From positions 1 through 38,875 of the forward strand of contig JABIWU010000035.1 in assembly GCA_018701395.1 (NCBI GenBank): a stretch of 38,875 nt of DNA, in the 5' to 3' direction. The stretch is from Phycisphaerae bacterium (GTDB lineage: Bacteria; Planctomycetota; Phycisphaerae; Phycisphaerales; SM1A02). Numbering within the stretch: position 1 is the first letter of the stretch; each line of letters starts with the position of its first letter. Shown here piece after piece: positions 32,883-38,875 of the stretch. The notes under the pieces were generated by a model that ran no database searches, was not told where the DNA came from, and was given only the letters and a program-made list of their open reading frames with translations. A program made the translations under genes and the position numbers.

Positions 32883-34864
32883 CTTGGGTAACGCCTGAAA
32901 CTGGATTAATTCTTGGCGCAGTTACAGTTCCACTTTTATTGTTGTTGTATTTTCTACGGCTACGCAGGCAACCACTTCGAATTTCCTCGACAATGTTATG
33001 GGTTGGTGCGGTTGAAGACTTGCATGCAAACGCTCCCTTTCAACGGTTACGCCCAAGTCTTCTTCTTCTATTACAACTGATCGCACTTTGCCTTATCGTT
33101 CTATCTCTTATGCGACCTTTAGTTGAAGGTGGAGCAATAAAAGAAGGCAAGCACGTGATTCTTATAGATCGTTCTGCCTCTATGTATGCAGACGTGCATG
33201 ATGGCGAGACTAGATTTGACAAGGCAAAACTAGAAGCAAAAGAATTAATTACACAAATTCACGGCGGCGGTCTATTTTCAGCAAGTGGTGGAGAGACGAT
33301 GGTTATCGCATTTTCAGAATCTGCTGAAATTGTAATTCCATTTTCAAATTCAGAACAGCAACTTAATTCTGCGATAGACGCAATAGATCCTTCTCATGGT
33401 AAATCCAATATAGAAGATGCGTTGAAACTCGCTCGCGCCTATACCACGAATGTAGATCCAGAACAAAACGGGATGTCGATGGGAAACTCTGCTCAGTTAG
33501 AATTATTTAGCGATGGAAATATCAGCGATTTGAATTTGCAAGCACTTCAACGTGGCGAGACGATCAGATATCATCAAATTGGAGACGTGAATGATTACAA
33601 CGTTGGCATTACAATGATTAGTGCTAAGCGACTTTCTGAAGCAAGTGATGAAGTGCAAATATTTTTGTCGTTGGTTAATTCAGGAACAAAAACAGTAACT
33701 ACGGATGTCGAAGTTTCATTTAATGGAATTCCAGTTGGCATTCAGCAAGTTCAAATCCCACAAAGAGATGGCGACATGCTCGGTAGTAAGAGCGTTGTCT
33801 TTGCACCATTTGAAATTCCGACAGGCGGGGTGGTGCATGCGGCAATTTCTGCAAAAGATTTGTTGGAAATTGATAATATTGCATCTCTTATTATTGCTCC
33901 ACCAAAAGAACTTAAAGTTTTGCTCTGTGAAAATGGTGAGCAATTAATTCGGACAGTATTGGAAGGAATGCCATTAGAAAAATTGCATGTTGTTAGTCCT
34001 CAAACCTTAGTAAGTATGATCGAAACAGGAGAAACATCTCAGTTTGATGTTGTTGTAGTACGAGACGTTCAATTAAATTCATTACCTCAGGGTAGGTACT
34101 TGCTTTTTGGACCTCCCCCAAAATTAAACGTATTTTCCACTTTTGTTGAAGGCGAAGCGCAAGTTATGTTGGTTGCAAGAGAACGACATCCCGTTATGCG
34201 ATTTGTGCGTTTTGAAGATATCGTTGTTTCGAAGGGGTACGAAATAGTAACAGACACAAATGTTGAAATATTACTCGAAGGTAGTGGTTGGCCAGCGGTC
34301 ATGGGTGCACGAGAGAACGGTATTCAAATAATCTATGTAGCATTTGATCCACTAGAAAGTAACTGGCCATATTTACGAAGTTTCCCTTTCTTTATTTATA
34401 ATGCAGTGCAATACCTTGGTAGAGGTGGGGATGCAATTTCAAACGCTCACCGAAATGTCGGACAAACGATGGCATTTGATATTCCCTCTGGTGTTGACGT
34501 TGTGACAATCGAAGAATCAAATGGCGATCAACATGCCGTTCAAGTTGATGTTAATGGGACAATAACTTGGGGTCCAGTTCGGCTCAGCGGTCTTCACAAG
34601 ATTTCATGGGACGGCAAGGTGCAACGAAGAGTCGCGGTGAATGTTCCTACAGAGGAATTAGATATTTCAAGTAATGCTTCGATTTCGATTGGCGCAACAA
34701 AAGTAACATCTAGTGGAACAAGTGAAAGTTCATTCGTTCAACTTTGGCCATGGGCGCTTGGCTCAGTTCTTGTAGTTTTGCTTGCTGAGTGGTGGGTATA
34801 CCAACGTAAAACAGGCGGTGTTAGTAGGTTTCATAAATCAAGGTCGACACAGTCATGGACATGA
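32879..34864 (+). CDS. BatA-like membrane VWA protein
   Basis: The 661-residue protein opens with the BatA N-terminal region: TM1 (about 8-25), LRLRRQPLRISSTMLWVGAVEDLHAN, and TM2 (about 61-78). A VWA domain with a complete MIDAS start DRSASM (97-102) follows. The remaining 400 residues are beta-rich and probably periplasmic, ending in a C-terminal TM (LWPWALGSVLVVLLAEWWVY) and a short basic tail. Two N-terminal TMs plus one C-terminal TM would leave the VWA and beta domains outside the membrane. A strong AGGGGG site lies 8 bases before the ATG, which overlaps the DUF58 stop. It is a probable MoxR client. Confidence 0.9.
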   Translation: MTWVTPETGLILGAVTVPLLLLLYFLRLRRQPLRISSTMLWVGAVEDLHANAPFQRLRPSLLLLLQLIALCLIVLSLMRPLVEGGAIKEGKHVILIDRSASMYADVHDGETRFDKAKLEAKELITQIHGGGLFSASGGETMVIAFSESAEIVIPFSNSEQQLNSAIDAIDPSHGKSNIEDALKLARAYTTNVDPEQNGMSMGNSAQLELFSDGNISDLNLQALQRGETIRYHQIGDVNDYNVGITMISAKRLSEASDEVQIFLSLVNSGTKTVTTDVEVSFNGIPVGIQQVQIPQRDGDMLGSKSVVFAPFEIPTGGVVHAAISAKDLLEIDNIASLIIAPPKELKVLLCENGEQLIRTVLEGMPLEKLHVVSPQTLVSMIETGETSQFDVVVVRDVQLNSLPQGRYLLFGPPPKLNVFSTFVEGEAQVMLVARERHPVMRFVRFEDIVVSKGYEIVTDTNVEILLEGSGWPAVMGARENGIQIIYVAFDPLESNWPYLRSFPFFIYNAVQYLGRGGDAISNAHRNVGQTMAFDIPSGVDVVTIEESNGDQHAVQVDVNGTITWGPVRLSGLHKISWDGKVQRRVAVNVPTEELDISSNASISIGATKVTSSGTSESSFVQLWPWALGSVLVVLLAEWWVYQRKTGGVSRFHKSRSTQSWT

Positions 34865-36105
34865 AATTCTTAAATAAAAATGTAACCGTGATGGGGCTCG
34901 GTAGGTTCGGCGGAGGCCTCGGCGTAACGCGATGGCTTCTAGACCAAGGCGCAAAGGTTTTGCTGACAGATCTCGCAAATGAAGACGAACTTACGAAACA
35001 AATCAAAGAACTTGGATCACATACAAATTTGCAAGTCGTTTTTGGCGAACACAGAATGGAAGATTTTTTAAGAGCTGACGTAGTAATTGCAAATCCTGCA
35101 ATTCAAACGCCATGGAATAATGTGTTTTTATGTGCAGCGTGGGAAGCAAATATTCAAGTTACAACGGAAATAGAAATGCTTGTGGATCGGTTACATCGTG
35201 AACGTGTTATCGGGGTGACGGGTACTTCTGGTAAATCAACAACTGCAACGATGCTATACGAAGGTCTTAAGAATGCCGGAATCACATGTCATTTAGGGGG
35301 CAATATCGGTGGAAGTTTGCTTAATTCTCTCTCAGAGATTAACGAAACTGATGTTGTTGTTTTAGAATTATCTAGTGCGATGTTGTGGTGGCTTAATAAA
35401 AATACCTCATGGTCGCCAAGCACAGCAGTTTTGACAAACATCGAACCAAATCATGTAGATTGGCATGGTTCTTTTGAAGAATATAAGTTGTGCAAAGAGT
35501 TATTGTTTGCGAATCAGACCGAGGGAGATATCGCAATTACACAAGATCAAAATGCCTCGTTCACTGGCCTTATTGTTCCTGGAAAGCATAATCAAAAAAA
35601 TGCAGCCGTAGCTTTTTTAGCTGGAGTCGCAATTGGCGCAGACCCAACTTTAGTACGAGAAGGGATTCAAAGATTCCGCGGCTTGCCGCATAGATTGCAA
35701 TTAGTTTGTGACGGGTACTACAATGATTCAAAATCTACTACGCCAAAAGCTACAGAACTCGCAGTCGATGCTTTTGCTGATGCTAAAAGAATCCACTTGA
35801 TAGTCGGCGGATACGACAAGAAAATTGATTTGACATTACTTGCAGCACAGGCAAAACGTGTTGCATGTATGTACGCAATTGGTGAAACTGCAAATGCAAT
35901 TGCAGTACTAGCTTCTGGAAATATAAAGCAATTTAAAAATCTTGAACAAGCAGTCGCAGAGGCAATGAAAAACATGAATTCAGACGATGTGCTTTTATTA
36001 AGCCCAGGGTGTGCGAGTTGGGATCAATTTGTACACTTTGAAGCACGCGGCGAATTGTTCTGCACATTAGTTAATGAATCGAAAGCGCACCAACAAGTTC
36101 ATTAA
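34855..36105 (+). CDS. murD: UDP-N-acetylmuramoylalanine--D-glutamate ligase (MurD)
   Basis: MurD adds D-glutamate to UDP-MurNAc-L-Ala in the cytoplasm, an early step of peptidoglycan synthesis. The 416-residue protein has the N-terminal Rossmann motif VTVMGLGRFGGGLG, the ATP-binding GTSGKSTT (123-130), LGGNIGGSLL, LELSSAMLWWL and NIEPNHVDWHG. Later come NDSKSTTPKA, LIVGGYDKKID and LLSPGCASWDQF, all typical of MurD. Two starts are possible: 34855 and 34861. The latter gives the ATGA overlap seen at other junctions of this operon. It is the last gene after the BatA-like gene, outside any division/cell-wall cluster. Its 3' end overlaps convergent pyrD by 35 bases. Confidence 0.95.
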   Translation: MDMKFLNKNVTVMGLGRFGGGLGVTRWLLDQGAKVLLTDLANEDELTKQIKELGSHTNLQVVFGEHRMEDFLRADVVIANPAIQTPWNNVFLCAAWEANIQVTTEIEMLVDRLHRERVIGVTGTSGKSTTATMLYEGLKNAGITCHLGGNIGGSLLNSLSEINETDVVVLELSSAMLWWLNKNTSWSPSTAVLTNIEPNHVDWHGSFEEYKLCKELLFANQTEGDIAITQDQNASFTGLIVPGKHNQKNAAVAFLAGVAIGADPTLVREGIQRFRGLPHRLQLVCDGYYNDSKSTTPKATELAVDAFADAKRIHLIVGGYDKKIDLTLLAAQAKRVACMYAIGETANAIAVLASGNIKQFKNLEQAVAEAMKNMNSDDVLLLSPGCASWDQFVHFEARGELFCTLVNESKAHQQVH

Positions 36106-36997
36106 TTGAATTGCATCCTTGTCGTTGAACCCATTTTTCGAGTTTCTTTGAAATGGTTGGTGCAATTGCTGGATTCACAAAGGATGCTGTTCCAATGCCA
36201 ACAGCGCTTGCGCCAGCAAGGATAAATTCTGCTGCATCTTCCCATCGCATGATGCCACCCGTGCCGATGATTGGTATGGAAGCTTCTTTGGCGACATCTC
36301 GATATATTTCATGCACAATTCGAACGGCAATTGGATGAATTATTTCACCGCTAAGACCGCCGACTTCTCTGGAAATTTTTGGATTTCTAGATTCAACATC
36401 TATCGCTAGAGAAGGGATGGTGTTTATGAGTGTTAGCGCATCTGCGCCGCATTCGATAGCCGCTTTTGCGTGGGGCCGAATATCCCCAGGTGTTGCAGAG
36501 AGTTTTACAAGCATTCCAGTATTCGTAAGAACTGGTTTAATTTCATTCAGTAATGAGGAAAGTCGTTTTGGGCAACCACCAAACTCAAGTCCGTCTGAAG
36601 TATTTGGACATGACACATTTATTTCAACCAAGTCAATGCCATCGATTTCGTTCATTGCATTTGCAACTTCAACGTATCCATCAATACTATCGCCAGCAAC
36701 CGAGCCTATGACTGTTGCGTTGATGGAGGTTGCTTTTGCAGATTGCTTTTCAATAAAAGATTGAATACCTTCATTTGCCAAGCCAATCGCGTTCAACATT
36801 CCATTTGAAAGCGTTGTCATTCGAACTGGGGCATTGCCAACACGAGGATCTTTAGTAATTGATTTAGTTGTAATTGCGCCGATGGTTGAAAGATTAATTG
36901 CATCCTTAATCTCACCCATGACCCCGCAAGTTCCTGCAGCTAATACAACTGGATTGCGAAGCGTCGTATTCCCAAGTTTTACCTGCATCACTGTCAT
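36071..36997 (-). CDS. pyrD: Dihydroorotate dehydrogenase, class 1B type (PyrD)
   Basis: This 308-residue FMN enzyme oxidises dihydroorotate to orotate in pyrimidine synthesis. Family marks are NPVVLAAGTCG (15-25), TTKSIT (43-48), NGMLNAIGLANEG, EINVSCPNT with catalytic Cys C130 (the Cys indicates class 1), and the FMN phosphate loop IIGTGGIMRWEDAAEFILAG. The sequence is closest in style to class 1B, which normally needs PyrK. No pyrK is in the window. The start at 36997 has a TACAAT box 8 bases upstream and no Shine-Dalgarno motif; an in-frame ATG follows three codons later. Confidence 0.95.
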   Translation of the reverse strand: MTVMQVKLGNTTLRNPVVLAAGTCGVMGEIKDAINLSTIGAITTKSITKDPRVGNAPVRMTTLSNGMLNAIGLANEGIQSFIEKQSAKATSINATVIGSVAGDSIDGYVEVANAMNEIDGIDLVEINVSCPNTSDGLEFGGCPKRLSSLLNEIKPVLTNTGMLVKLSATPGDIRPHAKAAIECGADALTLINTIPSLAIDVESRNPKISREVGGLSGEIIHPIAVRIVHEIYRDVAKEASIPIIGTGGIMRWEDAAEFILAGASAVGIGTASFVNPAIAPTISKKLEKWVQRQGCNSINELVGALSIH

Positions 36998-37005
36998 GCA
37001 TTACT

Positions 37006-37011
37006 ATTGTA
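37006..37011 (-). promoter_or_regulatory. Putative -10 box for near-leaderless pyrD mRNA
   Basis: TACAAT on the minus strand, preceded by AAGG, ends 8 bases before the pyrD ATG. The predicted mRNA leader is about 2 bases. A convincing -35 box is not found at 16-18 bases. Confidence 0.45.
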
Positions 37012-37023
37012 CCTTATGGTTGC

Positions 37024-37043
37024 TTTTGTACTTAATTACAAAA
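37024..37043. promoter_or_regulatory. Inverted repeat between divergent pyrD and TPR genes
   Basis: TTTTGTA-CTTAAT-TACAAAA is a perfect 7-bp inverted repeat with a 6-base spacer. It lies in the middle of the 83-base divergent promoter region and overlaps the expected -35 zones, a good position for a repressor. Its TTTGTA/TACAAA half-sites also occur, with a one-base spacer, in the palindrome upstream of dcd at 10630-10644. Confidence 0.4.
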
Positions 37044-37068
37044 TAGTTCAGAAAATCAAGTGAAAGGG

Positions 37069-37074
37069 TACAAT
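37069..37074 (+). promoter_or_regulatory. Putative -10 box for the leaderless TPR-YggX gene
   Basis: TACAAT, preceded by AAAGGG, lies exactly 6 bases before the ATG at 37081, so the predicted first base is the A of the start codon. It mirrors the pyrD box on the other strand. Confidence 0.5.
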
Positions 37075-37080
37075 GCCAAT

Positions 37081-37674
37081 ATGAGCGATTTACAAGATAA
37101 AATTGATAGATTTCAGAACATGGCAATGGCTGACCCATCGAATGATATGGCGCATTTCAGTTTAGGTTCTGCCTATCTTGAAGCAAAGCGTTTTGGTGAA
37201 GCGGTTACAAGTTTTGAAGCATGTGTAGAACTAAACCCGGAAATGACAAGAGCAATGGAACTTGGAGGTTCAGCATTGATGCAAATGGGGAATACCGCAG
37301 ATGCCAAAGTTTTGCTCATTCGCGGGTACGAACAAGCAGCAGCAAAAGGTGAAATGCGAGTCAAAGACGGAATAGCATCCATTCTTACTGAATCTGGAAT
37401 TGAACTCCCAACAGTTGAACAAGCATCTCCGGGTGAAACTGGTAAATCATTGGACAAGCAACCGTTGCCCGGTAAAATTGGAAAGTGGATTTTAGAAAAT
37501 GTGGATGAAGCTCAATGGGATGCTTGGATTGGGCAAGGAACAAAAGTTATTAATGAACTACGATTGGATTTTTCAAGCGTAGAAGATCAAAGTAAATATG
37601 AAGAGTACATGGCAGAATATCTGGGGATACCTGCAAACATAATCGCCAAAGACCTAGAGGATGAGAACAAATGA
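37081..37674 (+). CDS. TPR protein with a C-terminal Fe(2+)-trafficking (YggX)-like domain
   Basis: The 197-residue product begins MSDLQDKIDRFQNMAMADPS. Residues about 15-85 form two TPR-like repeats (NDMAHFSLGSAYLEAKRFGE, EMTRAMELGGSALMQMGNTA). Residues about 138-190, LPGKIGKWILENVDEAQWDA followed by WIGQGTKVINELRLDF and EEYMAEYLGI, align by eye with the YggX family pattern (PGxLGxxIxxxxxxxAWxxW...INExxL). YggX is linked to iron handling and protection of Fe-S enzymes. The conserved N-terminal Cys of YggX (FCxF) has no counterpart; the only Cys is C43 in the TPR part. A GTG at 37060 is an alternative start but conflicts with the -10 box. The stop overlaps the next gene in ATGA. The YggX-like assignment is my own alignment by eye. 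Confidence 0.75.
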   Translation: MSDLQDKIDRFQNMAMADPSNDMAHFSLGSAYLEAKRFGEAVTSFEACVELNPEMTRAMELGGSALMQMGNTADAKVLLIRGYEQAAAKGEMRVKDGIASILTESGIELPTVEQASPGETGKSLDKQPLPGKIGKWILENVDEAQWDAWIGQGTKVINELRLDFSSVEDQSKYEEYMAEYLGIPANIIAKDLEDENK

Positions 37675-38378
37675 ATATGATCGATGAACTTACAGTTGAA
37701 ACGAATCAAACACAAAGAAGTGGTTTAGCGACTATTGCAATGGTTTGTTCTTTTATAATATGTTGCCCAATTACTACAATTGTAGGCCCAATCCTCGGTG
37801 TTATCGCATTGCTAACTCTTAGAGGGAAGCCACAATTGACAGGAAAAGGTTTTGCATGGACTGCGATTGTCGTAGGACTTATTTCGACAATAATCTGGGT
37901 TGGAGCAGGATTATTTTTTGGCAGAATGGCATTGAAGTTTATTGAGCAAGCCGGCGAAGTAACCACGACGACTATCCAAGCAGGATTCGACAAAGATTAC
38001 ACAACTTTTCGAGCAGGGCTTTCGCAAAGTTCATCGGATGTAACCGATGAGGAAATCGATCAATTTATTACTGAGTTAGAATCGAGATACGGTACATTTG
38101 ATTCTGCAGTAATGAATATGGAAGAGCAACAGCAAGGAATAAAGCCAACGGCAAATGAAGCACCGTTACCAATTCGGCTATTGTTTGAAACCACTGATGT
38201 CCCAGCAGATGTATTGATGGAAGTCATACCTAGTGGAGGATTTGAATTTGAATTTAAACTTGGTTGTATTCGAATTAACGACGCAAAACTTGGTGACTTA
38301 ATTTTTCCAAAGGGTTCTGCTTGTGACACGGCTCCTGAAGAACCAACAAAAGAGGAATCAGACGAATACCGCAGCTAA
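37671..38378 (+). CDS. DUF4190-like small membrane protein
   Basis: The 235-residue protein has two membrane segments in a DUF4190-like block (about 16-45 and 60-88: GLATIAMVCSFIICCPITTIVGPILGVIAL in two pieces, then GKGFAWTAIVVGLISTIIWVGAGLFF). An acidic extracytoplasmic or cytoplasmic region of about 145 residues follows, with DEEIDQFITELESRYGTFDS and a beta-rich end. Function is unknown. GAGGA lies 9 bases before the ATG, which overlaps the TPR gene stop. The following gene begins inside its stop codon (TAATG) and encodes a similarly built protein, so they look like a tandem duplicate pair. Confidence 0.8.
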   Translation: MNMIDELTVETNQTQRSGLATIAMVCSFIICCPITTIVGPILGVIALLTLRGKPQLTGKGFAWTAIVVGLISTIIWVGAGLFFGRMALKFIEQAGEVTTTTIQAGFDKDYTTFRAGLSQSSSDVTDEEIDQFITELESRYGTFDSAVMNMEEQQQGIKPTANEAPLPIRLLFETTDVPADVLMEVIPSGGFEFEFKLGCIRINDAKLGDLIFPKGSACDTAPEEPTKEESDEYRS

Positions 38379-38875
38379 TGCAGAAAAAGAAAATCAACCC
38401 TTGGTCTCTCGTCGCAGTTTTTAGTGCAATTGGATTTTGCCCTCTCTTTACGATTGCAGCAATCCTGTTTGGCATCCGTGCGTTAGTTGACATCTCTGCA
38501 AAAGGGGATACTCGCGGGGTTCGGCTTGCATGGTTTTCTATTTTGTTCGGATCACTCATGACAGGGTTATGGGGTGGTGGAATGTATTGGTGGAATTTGA
38601 ATGTTCGCTCTCAAATCGAACAAGGCCCAGTTAAAATGATTGCTCTTGGACAAGACGGTAATATTGAAGCGTTCGAGTCATTGTTTATTACGAATGGCTC
38701 CGATGAAGATGCAGCAAAATTTTTATCATTGCTTCATACTCGGTACGGCTCTTTACTTGAGGGCTCACTCGACCAAGATGTTGGTGAAGCAGATGTTGAT
38801 GGTGATAAACTTTTTCTAGGCATGGTTCCAATTGAAGCAGAGCTTGAATACGTACTTCAATTTGAAAACCAAAAC
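38378..38875 (+). CDS. Second DUF4190-like membrane protein, 3' end cut by the window
   Basis: An ATG at 38378 overlaps the previous stop (TAATG) and the frame stays open for 166 codons to the window end. The protein starts MQKKKINPWSLVAVFSAIGF with two membrane segments (WSLVAVFSAIGFCPLFTIAA and VRLAWFSILFGSLMTGLWGG). It then has a soluble region with IEAFESLFITNGSDEDAAKF and LLHTRYGSLLEGSL. That parallels the QFITELESRYGTFDSAV region of the preceding protein, supporting a common origin. It lacks a clear Shine-Dalgarno motif and is probably translated by coupling. The C-terminal end is outside the window. Confidence 0.75.
   Translation, partial: MQKKKINPWSLVAVFSAIGFCPLFTIAAILFGIRALVDISAKGDTRGVRLAWFSILFGSLMTGLWGGGMYWWNLNVRSQIEQGPVKMIALGQDGNIEAFESLFITNGSDEDAAKFLSLLHTRYGSLLEGSLDQDVGEADVDGDKLFLGMVPIEAELEYVLQFENQN

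Noticed and set aside
1-38875. CRISPR array, insertion sequence or prophage
   Set aside because: No regularly spaced repeats, transposase-like proteins, terminal inverted repeats with target duplications or phage structural genes were seen. The region reads as ordinary chromosome.

Overview
The window looks like a chromosomal segment of a planctomycete of the class Phycisphaerae, probably a marine, AT-leaning member. The best single clue is the large secreted protein at 1480-5247. It ends in paired dockerin-like repeats of the DxDGDGxxxxxDLLxxxxxWG type with a terminal CP, after a beta-helix and FG-GAP-like repeats, an architecture common in that group. The VWA protein at 28026-30908, with its MHSCEMP variant of the metal site, and the TPR-YggX-like fusion at 37081 also fit. 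No transposase, integrase, phage gene or CRISPR array is visible. The taxonomic call is inference from protein style, not from a marker-gene tree.

Layout. (1) 1-1344: 3' part of an unknown helical protein gene. (2) 1480-10531, minus strand: secreted mosaic protein, tRNA-Pro(UGG) with a terminator, a solitary nuoA, then dcd followed by B12-dependent nrdJ. dCTP deaminase and ribonucleotide reductase together supply deoxynucleotides, and two tandem hairpins close the nrdJ transcript. (3) 10905-14185, plus strand: a PcrA/UvrD helicase coupled to queG. (4) 14182-20944, minus strand: a large NAD-dependent glutamate dehydrogenase, a DUF4140/DUF4139 (MuiA-like) exported protein and a lipoprotein-like coiled-coil protein. 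(5) 21075-22999, plus strand: ribF-nrnA. (6) 23039-36105, plus strand: a long tightly packed operon with a three-TM coiled-coil protein, an iron-type ABC substrate-binding lipoprotein, an ABC permease fused to an NHL propeller, a VWA/GATase-like membrane protein, a MoxR AAA+ ATPase, a DUF58 protein, a BatA-like VWA protein and murD. (7) pyrD (minus) diverges from a TPR-YggX gene followed by two related DUF4190-like membrane protein genes, the last cut by the window end.

The most unusual region is operon (6). A transporter permease with degenerate ATPase-coupling loops and no ATPase gene nearby carries a six-bladed NHL propeller. It sits inside a MoxR-DUF58-VWA chaperone operon that ends in a peptidoglycan-synthesis gene. 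One speculative reading is an envelope sensing or assembly module in which the transporter parts have been repurposed.

A second theme is translation initiation. Several genes at the start of transcription units (pcrA, gdh, pyrD, the TPR gene, nuoA, the 636-residue protein) have a TANNNT or TCTAAT -10-like box only 5-9 bases before the start codon, implying leaderless or nearly leaderless mRNAs. Genes inside operons instead use Shine-Dalgarno motifs or ATGA/TAATG overlaps.
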